The notes under the pieces were generated by a model. It was not told where the DNA came from and did not search any database. It saw only the letters and a list, made by a program, of their open reading frames with translations. The position numbers were made by a program, and so were the translations under genes. From K189A clade bacterium (lineage in GTDB: Bacteria > Pseudomonadota > Gammaproteobacteria > Pseudomonadales > Azotimanducaceae), in contig CABZTD010000001.1 of NCBI GenBank assembly GCA_902528515.1, positions 165,433 to 229,432 on the forward strand: a DNA stretch of 64,000 bases, written 5' to 3'. Positions 35,749-45,488 of the stretch are shown here, in pieces. Within the stretch, counting starts at the first letter, position 1. Every line of letters starts with the position of its first letter.

Positions 35749-36111
35749 GTGGAAATTGATGAGGGATTAGCCCAGCGCGTACGCCAGACACTGTTTGAGC
35801 TTGCCGAATTCGCGGACATCAGCGAACGCAAAATGTTCGGTGGTCTGGTCACCATGGTAAACGGTCACATGACCTGCGGACTTTCCGGACGCCGTGATGA
35901 AAGGGGCAGCGACGCTGGGCTTATGCTGCGCGTTGGCGCAAATCGCTATGAAGAAGCATTGCGCGATCCCTATTGTCGAAAAATGGAGTTTACCGGTAAG
36001 CCAATGACCGGTTTTGTCTCCATCGACGCTGAAGGGCTAGCCGAAGACGAGGACCTACGCCGATGGTTGGCCCTGGCTCTGAGTTTTGTTCTGGCCCAGC
36101 CTCCCAAATAG
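35749..36111 (+). CDS. TfoX/Sxy N-terminal domain protein
   Basis: A 120-residue single-domain protein. 'ISERKMFGGLVTMVNGHMTC' (about 23-42), 'LMLRVGANRYEEAL' and 'MTGFVSIDAEG' are the TfoX_N signature. Start is GTG at 35749 with GAGAGG upstream. Full-length TfoX/Sxy regulates competence, but this short form lacks the C-terminal helix-hairpin domain, and many such proteins have no known link to competence. It is monocistronic, between the DUF2066 gene and purM. Confidence 0.85.
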   Translation: MEIDEGLAQRVRQTLFELAEFADISERKMFGGLVTMVNGHMTCGLSGRRDERGSDAGLMLRVGANRYEEALRDPYCRKMEFTGKPMTGFVSIDAEGLAEDEDLRRWLALALSFVLAQPPK

Positions 36112-36195
36112 GCAGGCTATGCCCTGTCGCACCATGGATTTTGGCCTGGGCCTGCATAGCCTGTAGACTGCGGCCTTTTCCCAGCGAAGCTAATC

Positions 36196-37305
36196 ATGTC
36201 CGGATCCGATAGCGACACGACCGATCAGCGTGGCGGCCTCACCTACAAGGATGCCGGTGTCGACATCGAGGCGGGCGCTCAGCTGATTGAACGCATAGCG
36301 CCGGCTGCCAAGACCACGCGCCGACCCGAGCTGCTAGGTGGTTTGGGCGGTTTCGCCGCTATGGCCGAGCTGCCAAAGGGCTATGAGAATCCGATCTTGG
36401 TTACCGGCACTGATGGTGTTGGCACCAAACTGAAGATCGCCATAGACTACGACCGCCACGACTTCGTTGGCCAAGACCTCGTCGCCATGTGCGTGAACGA
36501 TGTGCTGGTGGTTGGCGCCGAAGCCCTCTTGTTTCTCGATTACTACGCCACGGGCAAACTTGATGTCGACGTCGCTGAACGCGTCATCAAGGGTATTGCT
36601 CATGGCTGCTCGCTGGCCGGCTGCGCCTTAGCCGGCGGTGAGACCGCAGAAATGCCAGGTTTTTACAGCGACGGCGAATACGACTTGGCAGGTTTTTGCG
36701 TCGGTGTGGTGGAGAAGGCCAAGATCATCGACGGTACTCAGATCAGTGTCGGCGACCGCATCATCGGTCTGCCCAGCTCCGGCCCCCATAGCAACGGCTT
36801 CTCGCTGATTCGCAACGTACTGGAGAACTCTGAACTGGTACCCGACGAAACATTGCTCGACGAGCTACTAGCGCCGACCCGGATTTACGTTAAGCAGGTA
36901 CGAAAATTACTAGAGACCGTCGACGTCCACGGCATGGTGCACATCACCGGCGGAGGGTTCTATGAGAATATTCCGCGAATATTCTCAGACGGTAGCATCG
37001 CCGCCCTCATCGATGTGGACAGTTGGCAGCGACCCAGCGTGTTTTCTTGGCTGCAGCAGGCGGGCAATATTTCTGAGCAGGAAATGCTCACCACCTTTAA
37101 CTGCGGTATTGGGCTGCTGTTAGTTGTGGCCGAAGAAAATGCTGAGGCGACCATGGAGGCGTTGCAAGATCAAGGCGAAGCTCCGGTGCAAATAGGAGCC
37201 ATTGTCTCGAAAGATCACCAGCCCCAAGCCGGACAAATACTGATCGGGCAACAGCGATCTGCTCGCAGCGCTGGAGACTACCGAATATATGCCGCCAACC
37301 CCTAG
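36196..37305 (+). CDS. purM: Phosphoribosylformylglycinamidine cyclo-ligase
   Basis: A 369-residue AIR synthetase with '[13 protein letters not shown]' at the start, then '[14 protein letters not shown]', '[20 protein letters not shown]', '[14 protein letters not shown]' and '[13 protein letters not shown]', all standard PurM motifs. It closes the imidazole ring in purine synthesis. In many relatives purN follows; here dcd faces it instead, with a 4-base overlap of the two stop ends, so purN is not adjacent. Length is slightly above the family norm (345) owing to an extended C-terminus. Confidence 0.97.
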   Translation: MSGSDSDTTDQRGGLTYKDAGVDIEAGAQLIERIAPAAKTTRRPELLGGLGGFAAMAELPKGYENPILVTGTDGVGTKLKIAIDYDRHDFVGQDLVAMCVNDVLVVGAEALLFLDYYATGKLDVDVAERVIKGIAHGCSLAGCALAGGETAEMPGFYSDGEYDLAGFCVGVVEKAKIIDGTQISVGDRIIGLPSSGPHSNGFSLIRNVLENSELVPDETLLDELLAPTRIYVKQVRKLLETVDVHGMVHITGGGFYENIPRIFSDGSIAALIDVDSWQRPSVFSWLQQAGNISEQEMLTTFNCGIGLLLVVAEENAEATMEALQDQGEAPVQIGAIVSKDHQPQAGQILIGQQRSARSAGDYRIYAANP

Positions 37306-37868
37306 GTTTTCGGTAGCGTCACTCCAGTCTGCCCCTGATATTTGCCGCCCCGGTCTTTGTAGGTGGTCTGACAGCGCTCGTCCGACTGAAAGAAGAGCAT
37401 CTGGGCGACGCCTTCGTTGGCGTAAATTTTTGCCGGCAGGGTCGTGGTGTTGGAGAACTCAAGCGTCACATGTCCCTCCCACTCCGGCTCCAGCGGCGTC
37501 ACGTTGACGATGATGCCGCAGCGCGCATAGGTGGACTTGCCAAGACAAACCGTCAGCACATCCTCAGGGATACGAAAATACTCAACGGTTCTGGCAAGGG
37601 CGAAAGAGTTCGGCGGAATGATGCAGTAGTCACTTGCCACATCTACAAAACTGCGTTCATCGAAGGCTTTGGGATCCACCGTGGCGGAATGGATGTTGGT
37701 AAATACTTTAAATTCATTCGCGCAGCGCACGTCGTAGCCGTAGCTCGATGTGCCGTAAGAAATCACCTTGCTGCCATCTTCATTGGTGCGTATTTGTCCG
37801 GCCTCAAAAGGTTCGATCATCCCCTGGCTGGCTTGTTCGACGATCCAGCGATCGGATTTGATAGTCAT
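37302..37868 (-). CDS. dcd: dCTP deaminase
   Basis: A 188-residue trimeric dUTPase-fold enzyme. '[12 protein letters not shown]' supplies the catalytic Ser/Arg region, and '[19 protein letters not shown]' holds the catalytic Glu and substrate loop. It deaminates dCTP to dUTP for dTTP synthesis. Length is near the 188-193 of Proteobacteria. It is co-directional with apbC, 41 bases downstream of whose upstream partner it lies; the dcd-apbC-metG set is the arrangement of Pseudomonas. Confidence 0.97.
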   Translation of the reverse strand: MTIKSDRWIVEQASQGMIEPFEAGQIRTNEDGSKVISYGTSSYGYDVRCANEFKVFTNIHSATVDPKAFDERSFVDVASDYCIIPPNSFALARTVEYFRIPEDVLTVCLGKSTYARCGIIVNVTPLEPEWEGHVTLEFSNTTTLPAKIYANEGVAQMLFFQSDERCQTTYKDRGGKYQGQTGVTLPKT

Positions 37869-37909
37869 AGTATCCCTTACCCTTTTTATCCCGTTACGGT
37901 GTTATCCGG

Positions 37910-38941
37910 TTAGTCGTCGACCATCGAAATTGCCGGCCCGGCGGCGGCTGGGCTCTTGCGCCCCCATAGCTGGGCCGCCATGTTACGCGCCGCATCGCGA
38001 TACAGGGCGCTGATTTTCGAATCAGGTTCAACTTTGACCGTGGGCTGCCCGCCGTCGGCCTGTTCACGAATCGACATGGCCAGGGGCAACTGACCAAGCA
38101 GCGGCACCGACAGATCTTCTGCGACCCGCCGACCACCGTCGGCACCGAACAGATGGCTTATGTGCCCGCACCTCGGGCATTCATGCACGCTCATATTCTC
38201 CACAATGCCCAGCACCGGGATGTCCACCTTGGCGAACATCTCGATACCCTTCATCGCATCCAGCAGCGCAATGTCCTGAGGTGTGGTAACGATAACAGCC
38301 CCGGACACCGGCGCTTTTTGTGACAGGGTCAGCTGAATATCACCGGTTCCCGGCGGCATATCGACAATCAGATAATCAAGATCTCCCCACAGGGTTTGAC
38401 CCAAAATCTGCTGCAAGGCACCGCTGGCCATGGGACCACGCCATACCATGGGCGTTTTGTCAGTCGTCATAAAGCTCATGGACATGGCTTTCAGACCATG
38501 GGCGCGTATCGGCTCAAAGTGCTTAGCGTCCTTGACGTTAGGCCTCTGGCCTTCAGCAACGCCGAGCATCATCCCCTGACTGGGGCCGTAAATATCTGCA
38601 TCAAGCAAGCCAACCTTGGCACCCTCGGCATCCAGCGCGAGGGCCAGATTTACCGCTGTGGTCGATTTTCCCACACCGCCCTTGCCGCTGCTGACCAACA
38701 CGATGTGTTTGACCTGACCGAAACCCGAACCACCTTTTACGGCAAGGTTCAGCTGCAGATCGACGGTATCCACTTGCAAAAAGGCCGCCAGCTGAACCGC
38801 AAGATCTGCCTGCAGTCCGGCAGCGGGATATCCCAAGGTAACCGAAACTTGGTTGCCCGAAGTGAGCACCCGCGCGCCCAAGCTGCCCCAAGATTGCCCC
38901 AAATAGGGGTCGACAAATTCTTCGACTTTCACAGAGCGCAC
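37910..38941 (-). CDS. apbC: Iron-sulfur cluster carrier Mrp/ApbC
   Basis: A 343-residue P-loop ATPase. A MIP18/DUF59-like N-terminal domain (about 1-70) precedes 'VSSGKGGVGKSTTAVNLAL', the deviant Walker A of the family. 'DMPPGTGDIQLTLSQ' and the cluster-binding 'CPRCGH' CxxC motif (about 277-282) follow. It assembles and delivers [4Fe-4S] clusters. Relevant clients nearby include RnfB, Nth and possibly TrpRS. It is divergent from metG. Confidence 0.95.
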   Translation of the reverse strand: MRSVKVEEFVDPYLGQSWGSLGARVLTSGNQVSVTLGYPAAGLQADLAVQLAAFLQVDTVDLQLNLAVKGGSGFGQVKHIVLVSSGKGGVGKSTTAVNLALALDAEGAKVGLLDADIYGPSQGMMLGVAEGQRPNVKDAKHFEPIRAHGLKAMSMSFMTTDKTPMVWRGPMASGALQQILGQTLWGDLDYLIVDMPPGTGDIQLTLSQKAPVSGAVIVTTPQDIALLDAMKGIEMFAKVDIPVLGIVENMSVHECPRCGHISHLFGADGGRRVAEDLSVPLLGQLPLAMSIREQADGGQPTVKVEPDSKISALYRDAARNMAAQLWGRKSPAAAGPAISMVDD

Positions 38942-39115
38942 ACCCCGCTTTTACTCATCCCGCAAGTGTAAGCCAAAGGCCAGTGGAGCGCCTGTGAAAG
39001 CGCGACACAAATTCAACGCAGACCGACAGAACTCTCTTAGTGACTGCACTTGTGGCCTCAGGCGCGGTATGCTCCGCCCGCATATTTCACTGCCAACGAT
39101 CAACCCAGGTCCAGC

Positions 39116-41137
39116 ATGTCGCGTCGCATTTTAGTTACCAGTGCACTGCCTAATGCCAACGGCCCCATTCACTTGGGCCATGTGTTAGAGCAAATCCAAA
39201 CCGATATTTGGGTGCGGTTTCAGCGTATGCGCGGCAATCAGGCGATCTACGTCTGCGCCGACGACACCCACGGCACGGCGACCATGATTAAGGCCGAACA
39301 AGAGGGTGTGTCTGCTGAGACCTTGGTGGAGAACATGCGCCAACTGCATATGGCGGATTCTCAGGGTTTTTTGATTTCCCACGACAACTACTGCTCCACC
39401 CACTCGCCGGAAAATCAGCAATACTCAGAGCTGATCTATAACCGCCTGCAGGAAGCCGGGCTGATCTTTATCGAAGAGGTCGAGCAGCTTTACGACCCAG
39501 AGAAAAGTCTGTTCTTGGCGGACCGCTTCGTGGTGGGCGGCTGCCCAAAGTGTAAAACCCCGGATCAATATGGCGACAACTGCGAGAACTGCGGCGCCAC
39601 CTACAATGCCAACGAATTGATCGATCCTAAATCGATCTTCAGCGGTGCCACGCCCGAAATGCGGGGATCTGACCATTACTTCTTCGACCTAGGGCGCTAT
39701 ACGGACTTCCTCAAAGCGTGGACCCGCAGCGACGCCGTGCAGCCCGAGATTGCGAACAAGTTGGCCGAGTGGCTAGACGATGGTCTGCGCGCCTGGGATA
39801 TCTCTCGTGACGCCCCCTACTTTGGCTTCACCATTCCTGGCACCACAGACAAGTACTTCTATGTCTGGATGGACGCCCCCATTGGCTACATGGCGAGCTT
39901 CCAAAACCTGTGCGATCAGGACAGCGACCTGAACTTTGACGATTTTTGGGCGACGGATTCCAGCGCCGAGGTACATCACTTTATTGGCAAGGACATCGTC
40001 AACTTCCACGCCCTGTTCTGGCCGGCAGTGCTCGATGGCTCAAACTTTCGCACCCCGACCAAGCTGCACACCCACGGTTTCCTGACCGTGGACGGCACAA
40101 AGATGTCTAAATCTCGCGGCACGTTTATTCTGGCTAAGACCTATTTGGATCACCTCAGCCCCGAATACCTGCGGTACTACTATGCTGCCAAGCTGAGTGG
40201 TTCCGCCGACGACCTCGATCTGAATCTTGAAGACTTTGTTGCCCGGGTGAATTCAGACCTTGTCGGCAAGGTGATCAACATCGCCAGCCGCACCGCAGGT
40301 TTTTTGGTGAACCAATTTAACGGCGTGCTGGCAGATAACGTGCACGACGAGGCTCTGATGGCGCAGTTCCACGCTCAGGTGGAACCCATTGCCGCGCTAT
40401 TTGAATCCGGTGATACCGCCAAGGCCATGCGTGAAGTAACGGCCCTGGCAGATGCAGCAAATCAGTACATTGCCAAACACGAGCCCTGGAATATGGCGAA
40501 AGATCCAGAGTACCGGGATGCAGTGCAGCTCGTGTGCAGTCAGGGCATCAACATGTTTCGCTGCCTGGCGATCTTTTTGAAACCCGTACTGCCGGAGATG
40601 GCCGAAAAAGCCGAGGCCTTTTTGAGCGTCGCGCCCTTAACCTGGGCCGACGCCGAAGCCCCCTTGCTCGGACATACCATCAGAAAGTTCAAACCCATGC
40701 TGCAGCGCATTGAAACCGCGCAAATCGAAAAAATGGTGGACGCATCCAAGCAGCCTGAGTCCGCCTCAGCACCAACCAAAGCCAAGCCTGCGGCAACTGA
40801 CGAAGCGGCAGGAGTGATCAGTATCGACGATTTTATGAAGGTGCAGCTTAAAGTGGCCCGCATCGTCGAGGCCGCCCCCGTAGAGGGTGCAGACAAGCTG
40901 CTGCAGCTGACGCTTGACGTCGGCGATCATCGGCGCCAGGTATTTTCTGGCATCAAGGCCGCGTATCAGGCCGAGGATCTGGTGGGTCGATTGACCGTCG
41001 TGGTCGCCAATCTCGCCCCGCGAAAAATGCGCTTCGGTGTATCCGAGGGCATGGTGCTGGCGGCAGGCCCCGGAGGCTCTGACATTTTCTTGCTGTCGCC
41101 GGACAGCGGTGCAGAGCCCGGCATGCACGTGAAGTAA
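39116..41137 (+). CDS. metG: Methionyl-tRNA synthetase
   Basis: A 673-residue enzyme started at ATG 39116 ([15 protein letters not shown] follows); an earlier ATG at 39050 gives a non-family extension. HIGH motif '[10 protein letters not shown]', zinc knuckle '[18 protein letters not shown]', 'KMSKSRGTF' and a C-terminal EMAP/tRNA-binding OB domain (about 570-673, '[18 protein letters not shown]'). An Ala/Pro/Lys-rich linker precedes that domain. It charges initiator and elongator tRNA-Met. Followed 14 bases later by the rnf operon. Confidence 0.97.
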   Translation: MSRRILVTSALPNANGPIHLGHVLEQIQTDIWVRFQRMRGNQAIYVCADDTHGTATMIKAEQEGVSAETLVENMRQLHMADSQGFLISHDNYCSTHSPENQQYSELIYNRLQEAGLIFIEEVEQLYDPEKSLFLADRFVVGGCPKCKTPDQYGDNCENCGATYNANELIDPKSIFSGATPEMRGSDHYFFDLGRYTDFLKAWTRSDAVQPEIANKLAEWLDDGLRAWDISRDAPYFGFTIPGTTDKYFYVWMDAPIGYMASFQNLCDQDSDLNFDDFWATDSSAEVHHFIGKDIVNFHALFWPAVLDGSNFRTPTKLHTHGFLTVDGTKMSKSRGTFILAKTYLDHLSPEYLRYYYAAKLSGSADDLDLNLEDFVARVNSDLVGKVINIASRTAGFLVNQFNGVLADNVHDEALMAQFHAQVEPIAALFESGDTAKAMREVTALADAANQYIAKHEPWNMAKDPEYRDAVQLVCSQGINMFRCLAIFLKPVLPEMAEKAEAFLSVAPLTWADAEAPLLGHTIRKFKPMLQRIETAQIEKMVDASKQPESASAPTKAKPAATDEAAGVISIDDFMKVQLKVARIVEAAPVEGADKLLQLTLDVGDHRRQVFSGIKAAYQAEDLVGRLTVVVANLAPRKMRFGVSEGMVLAAGPGGSDIFLLSPDSGAEPGMHVK

Positions 41138-41151
41138 GGGCAGGCACACAG

Positions 41152-41730
41152 ATGACCGAACTGGGCCTGATTCTGTTTAGCGCTCTGCTTGTCAATAATT
41201 TTGTCCTGGCCCAGTTCCTTGGCCTGTGCCCATTCATGGGCATTACCCGCAGTTTCGATACTGCTTTCGCCACGGGACTTGCCACGACCTTCGTGCTGAC
41301 CTTGGCAGCGGTCACTTCGCATACGCTTTATCACTATCTGCTGGTGCCGCTAAACCTCACCTATCTGAAAATCATCGTGTTCATCATCGTCATCGCCGGT
41401 CTGGTGCAGGTGATTCAGCTGTATTTGAAAGCGACGTCACCGGTACTGCATCAGGTGTTAGGGGTGTACTTACCACTGATCACTTCTAACTGCGCGGTAC
41501 TGGGCGTAACTTTGCTTGCCATCGGCCAAGAGCTCACCTTGCTGGCCACCTTTGTCTTCGCTGTGGGCGCCGCCGCAGGCTTTAACCTGGTCATGGTGCT
41601 GTTCGGTGCGCTGCGGGAACAGCTTGCTCAGTCAGACCTGCCTGCGGCCTTTGCGGGGACACCGATAACACTGCTCAGCGCCGGTTTGATGAGCCTTGCC
41701 TTCATGGGTTTCCAAGGCATTGGCAGCTGA
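41152..41730 (+). CDS. rnfA: Electron transport complex subunit RnfA/RsxA
   Basis: A 192-residue inner-membrane protein with six helices. 'LVNNFVLAQFLGLCPFMG' carries the Cys that, in the known Rnf/Nqr structures, helps hold an intramembrane iron-sulfur centre shared with RnfE. 'ITSNCAVLGVTLL' supplies the second conserved Cys. First gene of the rnf operon; it overlaps the start of rnfB by 1 base. Sequence and length match the E. coli protein (193). Probably transcribed with metG or from a promoter inside its end. Confidence 0.96.
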   Translation: MTELGLILFSALLVNNFVLAQFLGLCPFMGITRSFDTAFATGLATTFVLTLAAVTSHTLYHYLLVPLNLTYLKIIVFIIVIAGLVQVIQLYLKATSPVLHQVLGVYLPLITSNCAVLGVTLLAIGQELTLLATFVFAVGAAAGFNLVMVLFGALREQLAQSDLPAAFAGTPITLLSAGLMSLAFMGFQGIGS

Positions 41731-42671
41731 TGGAAGCCGCTATCACGACTTACAGTGTGCCCCTACTGCTTGTCGGTCTGCTCGGATTCTTCGCCGTCGT
41801 CAGCGCCTGGCTGAGGCGACAGATTCCCCAAGACAGCGAATCTCTGGCGGATCGAATCGAACAGATGCTGCCCCTTACCCAGTGCGCCCAGTGCGGTCAC
41901 TCCGGTTGTCGACCCTATGCTGAAGCGGTGGCTGCCGGCGGCGCCGTCGACCTTTGTCCGCCGGGTGGCGCGGCACTGGTGGTTAGGCTTCAAAATCTAA
42001 TGGGTGCCAACGCGCCTCTTAGCCAGGATCTCGCCCAGACCAATCCGCCGCCCCTACTGGCGGTCATTGACGAGTCTGCCTGTATCGGCTGCACGCTTTG
42101 TCTCGACCCGTGTCCTGTTGACGCCATCGTTGGCGCACAGGGCTTTATGCACACGGTGATCGAGGCCGATTGTACCGGCTGCGAGCTGTGCATTGCTCCC
42201 TGCCCCGTGGACTGCATTTCCTTGGTGCCCAAGACCATTGCACCGCCTACCGCGCCCGTCGGCCTCCTGGGCCGGGGCTGCATTAACTGCGGTCAGTGCA
42301 TCGAAGCCTGCCCGATTAAACTGCAGCCGGACCAGCTGCTAAAACTGAGCGACGCCAATGACTGGGATCAGGCCGACAGTCTGCGACTGCAAGACTGCAT
42401 CGAATGCGGGCTATGCGATCGCGTTTGCCCCAGCGAAATCAATCTGTCTGCCCGCTTCACCCAGGCCAAACGCATAGCCGGTGAGCTCTCTGCCGTGGAG
42501 GCTGAAAAACAGCGCATCAAGGAGCGCTATCAACGCCACCAAGAGCGGTTAATCGCGGTACAGAACGAAGCAGAAGATCGACGCGCACAGCGTCTCGCGA
42601 CACGCCTGGCTCAGCGTTCCGTCCAGGGCTCTGCCCAGCTGGCCACTCAAGATCCGAGCGCAGACCGTTGA
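41730..42671 (+). CDS. rnfB: RnfB fused to the C-terminal ferredoxin domain of RnfC
   Basis: A 313-residue protein with a normal RnfB front: a membrane anchor (about 10-27), the N-terminal cluster motif at Cys52/55/60/76, and two [4Fe-4S] motifs (Cys118/121/124/128 and Cys148/151/154/158). Normal RnfB ends shortly after. Here, after a short Pro-rich linker (about 166-181), come two more motifs, Cys184/187/190/194 and Cys223/226/229/233, and a charged helical tail. The 39-residue spacing between these two motifs, 'CIECGLCDRVCPSEINLSAR' and the tail are those of RnfC's C-terminus. The RnfC NADH/FMN-binding front half is absent from the operon. It overlaps rnfA and rnfD. Confidence 0.92.
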   Translation: MEAAITTYSVPLLLVGLLGFFAVVSAWLRRQIPQDSESLADRIEQMLPLTQCAQCGHSGCRPYAEAVAAGGAVDLCPPGGAALVVRLQNLMGANAPLSQDLAQTNPPPLLAVIDESACIGCTLCLDPCPVDAIVGAQGFMHTVIEADCTGCELCIAPCPVDCISLVPKTIAPPTAPVGLLGRGCINCGQCIEACPIKLQPDQLLKLSDANDWDQADSLRLQDCIECGLCDRVCPSEINLSARFTQAKRIAGELSAVEAEKQRIKERYQRHQERLIAVQNEAEDRRAQRLATRLAQRSVQGSAQLATQDPSADR

Positions 42672-43663
42672 ACCCCACCACGCGCAAATTGCCCGCAACC
42701 AAATCCACCGGCGTGCGCATGCGGCAGGTGTCATTGGCGCTGGCACCCGGTATTCTCGTCATGGCTTGGCAGTATGGTCTGGGCATCATTTGGAACATGC
42801 TGTGGTTGATTGTGCTGTGTAGCATGGTCGAGGTGATAAGCACGAGCCTCAGGCACGGCTTTAAGCTAAGCATGATGCAAGCCAAGCGCGAGTATTTTGG
42901 CCTAACCGACGGCACGACGATCTTAGCTGCACTGCTCATTGGAATTTGCCTGCCACCCTTTGTGTCGCCGGCTATTTTAGCCGTGGCAGCGCTCGCCGCC
43001 ATTGGCGTGGCAAAGCACGCCTACGGCGGCCTTGGCCAAAATATCTTTAACCCCGCCATGGTCGGCTACGCGGTCATTTTATTAAGCTTCCCGTTGGCCT
43101 TGGCGAGCTGGCCAACCAACCTAACCGCCACCGACGGTCTGACCGGCGCGACCCTGCTCAGTGAGTTTCGCTATCGCGGTGGCGTGACCACAGAAGAATT
43201 TTTTATCGCCCGGGGCACGGCCAACCCCAACATACTAGCCGCCGGGCTGTTTGCCCTCGGCGGACTGTGGCTGATTCAACAAAAAATCATGCACTGGCGC
43301 ATTCCCTTTACCATACTACTTACCGTTGGCCTGCTGGCCACCCTTTTTCACGACCAGGGCAGTTCCAGCAGCCTTGGCTCGGCATGGTTTCACTGGACGA
43401 CGGGTGGCACAGTAGCTGCAGCTTTTTTTGTGGCGACGGATCCGGTCACTCACCCGGCACGTCCCGGTCACCAAATTTGCTTTGCCATACTGGTAGGCAG
43501 CCTGCTGTTTCTGATACGCACCCAGGGCAATTTGCCTGATGGCATTGCCTTTGCCGTGCTGCTGGCCAACTGCACCACGCCGCTGTTAAACCGCTTTCAT
43601 CGTCAAAAGATCACCGACAGCGCAGCGGAAAGCGGTGCGGCACCGGAGCGAACCCATGCCTAA
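42668..43663 (+). CDS. rnfD: Electron transport complex subunit RnfD
   Basis: A 331-residue polytopic membrane flavoprotein, translated from a TTG at 42668 that overlaps the rnfB stop (TTGA). 'LTGATLLSEFR' contains the covalent FMN-attachment Thr (Thr162). 'AYGGLGQNIFNPAMVGYAV' and 'TDPVTHPARP' are the other diagnostic segments. Part of the ion-translocating core with A, E and G. No gap remains for an rnfC between it and rnfB. Confidence 0.94.
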   Translation: MNPTTRKLPATKSTGVRMRQVSLALAPGILVMAWQYGLGIIWNMLWLIVLCSMVEVISTSLRHGFKLSMMQAKREYFGLTDGTTILAALLIGICLPPFVSPAILAVAALAAIGVAKHAYGGLGQNIFNPAMVGYAVILLSFPLALASWPTNLTATDGLTGATLLSEFRYRGGVTTEEFFIARGTANPNILAAGLFALGGLWLIQQKIMHWRIPFTILLTVGLLATLFHDQGSSSSLGSAWFHWTTGGTVAAAFFVATDPVTHPARPGHQICFAILVGSLLFLIRTQGNLPDGIAFAVLLANCTTPLLNRFHRQKITDSAAESGAAPERTHA

Positions 43664-44180
43664 TTCATTGGTTAATGGCATCGCTCTACTGATCATCGGA
43701 GGACTGTGCGGCCTTGCCCTCACTCAAACCCATAAGCTCACCCGCGCGCCGATTGAAGAAAACCGAACCCGCCAGGCCCAGGCCTTGCTGAGCGAGCTGC
43801 TGGGCCAAGTAGCACCCACAAATTTGCAGTGGATTTCAGGGGTCGCCAATGCCTGCGGTGACTGGCAGTTCGTGCGCGGCGCTAGAGCGGGTTACGCCGG
43901 CCCTATCGAGTATCTTGCGCTGCTAACAGACACCAGCACCAGCATTAGCCTGCGCGTCACACGGCATCAAGAAACGCCGGGTATTGCAGACTTCATAGAT
44001 CACAGCAAGAAAGACTACCTACCGGAGTTGGATAACTCGCCTGTTGAGGACTGGCCAAGCCTCGACAATATCAGTGGCGCGACCATTACCCACAAAGCCC
44101 TGCGTGCCATGGCCGCGCAAGCAAAAACCCTGCGCCGAAATGCCAGGGAGCAAGCAAGCTGCGAGGCTACCGATGCCTAA
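43656..44180 (+). CDS. rnfG: Electron transport complex subunit RnfG
   Basis: A 174-residue protein with one N-terminal membrane helix (about 5-24) and a periplasmic FMN-binding domain. The attachment motif is 'NISGATITHKAL', with Thr143 as the phosphoester-linked residue. The start at 43656 overlaps rnfD by 8 bases and has GGAG upstream. It is shorter than the usual ~205 residues; the domain core between residues 60 and 150 looks compact but complete. It overlaps rnfE by 8 bases. Confidence 0.9.
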   Translation: MPNSLVNGIALLIIGGLCGLALTQTHKLTRAPIEENRTRQAQALLSELLGQVAPTNLQWISGVANACGDWQFVRGARAGYAGPIEYLALLTDTSTSISLRVTRHQETPGIADFIDHSKKDYLPELDNSPVEDWPSLDNISGATITHKALRAMAAQAKTLRRNAREQASCEATDA

Positions 44181-44841
44181 CGATTTCGGTCGCGCCGTCA
44201 TAGAGAACAACCCCGCCTGGACACAGCTGCTTGGCCTATGCCCGCTGCTAGCGGTGAGCAATACCGTCGCCAACGCCATGGGGCTAGCCATTGCCAGTGC
44301 CTTTGTGGTCATTGGCTCCAACATATCGATTTCGCTGCTGCGGCGCATCATTCCTGACATCGCGCGACTGCCTTGCTTTGTGCTGATTATTGCCACCTTT
44401 ACCACCCTGACGGTGATGATGCTCGAGGCCTATGCCTTCGACCTTTACAGCCGCATTGCGCTATTCGTGCAGATAATTGTGACCAACTGCATGATTCTCG
44501 GTCGTGCGGAAGTCTTCGCCTCACGTCAGCCAGTAGGCCGGGCGGTGATGGATGCCATGGGCACAGCCCTAGGCTTCGCCATCGCCTTGCTGACCCTTGG
44601 CGCTATACGAGAGGCCCTTGGCCAAGGCACCCTACTGAACGACATGGATCTGCTTTTCGGTCCTGCCGCAGCCAGCTTACGAATCGATCTGTTCAGCACA
44701 CCGCCCCTGTCCTTAGCCCTACTGCCCCCAGGTGCTTTTTTGATTGCAGGGCTGGCATTTGCCGCAGTGCAAGGCCTGCGCAATGGGGTGAATACCCCCA
44801 AGGACGAGGCCGACAACACGTTAACCACGGAGCGTCCATGA
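44173..44841 (+). CDS. rnfE: Electron transport complex subunit RnfE/RsxE
   Basis: A 222-residue inner-membrane protein, paralogue of RnfA, with six helices. 'QLLGLCPLLAVSNTVANAMG' and 'IVTNCMILGRAEVFASRQPV' carry the two conserved Cys that pair with RnfA. The ATG at 44173 lies within the end of rnfG. It ends in an ATGA overlap with nth. All membrane subunits A, D, E and G are therefore intact, while the peripheral electron-input subunit C is replaced by the fusion in rnfB. No rnfH follows. Confidence 0.94.
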   Translation: MPNDFGRAVIENNPAWTQLLGLCPLLAVSNTVANAMGLAIASAFVVIGSNISISLLRRIIPDIARLPCFVLIIATFTTLTVMMLEAYAFDLYSRIALFVQIIVTNCMILGRAEVFASRQPVGRAVMDAMGTALGFAIALLTLGAIREALGQGTLLNDMDLLFGPAAASLRIDLFSTPPLSLALLPPGAFLIAGLAFAAVQGLRNGVNTPKDEADNTLTTERP

Positions 44842-45473
44842 ACGCCGATAAACGTCATCAGATTTTCGCCCGCCTGCGGGACGCGAACCCCAACCCCACC
44901 ACCGAGCTGAACTACTCCTCACCGTTTGAGCTGTTGATTGCCGTACTACTGTCCGCCCAGGCCACCGACGTTGGCGTTAACAAGGCAACGGGGCCGCTTT
45001 TCGCTGCCGCCAGTAGCGCCCAGGCCATTTACGATCTGGGTGTTAACGGTCTGAAGGAATACATCAAGACCATTGGGCTGTTTAACACCAAGGCCGAGAA
45101 CGCCATCAAAACCTGCAAAATATTGGTGGAAGAATACGGCGGCGAGGTGCCCGAAGACCGGGAGGCGTTGGAAGCCTTACCGGGAGTTGGCCGCAAAACC
45201 GCCAACGTAGTGCTTAATACGGCCTTTGGTCATCCGACCATTGCGGTAGATACCCACATCTATCGAGTCTCTAACCGCACAAAGATCGCACCGGGCAAAA
45301 CCGTTCGTCAGGTCGAGGACAAGCTGATCAAGGTAGTACCCGCAGAGTTCAAGGTCGACGTGCATCACTGGCTGATTTTGCACGGCCGCTATGTTTGCGT
45401 GGCGCGCAAGCCCCGCTGCGGCAGTTGCACCATAGAGGACCTTTGCGAGTTCAAGGACAAAACCGAGGACTAA
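44838..45473 (+). CDS. nth: Endonuclease III
   Basis: A 211-residue base-excision DNA glycosylase/AP lyase. Helix-hairpin-helix 'LPGVGRKTANVVL' carries the catalytic Lys, and 'IAVDTHIYRVSNR' the catalytic Asp. The [4Fe-4S] loop has the C-x6-C-x2-C-x5-C spacing in 'CVARKPRCGSCTIEDLC'. It removes oxidised pyrimidines. Its first ATG overlaps the rnfE stop; rnf-nth linkage is widespread in Gammaproteobacteria. It converges on murI 15 bases apart. Confidence 0.97.
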   Translation: MNADKRHQIFARLRDANPNPTTELNYSSPFELLIAVLLSAQATDVGVNKATGPLFAAASSAQAIYDLGVNGLKEYIKTIGLFNTKAENAIKTCKILVEEYGGEVPEDREALEALPGVGRKTANVVLNTAFGHPTIAVDTHIYRVSNRTKIAPGKTVRQVEDKLIKVVPAEFKVDVHHWLILHGRYVCVARKPRCGSCTIEDLCEFKDKTED

Positions 45474-45488
45474 GCGCCTCACACCTGA

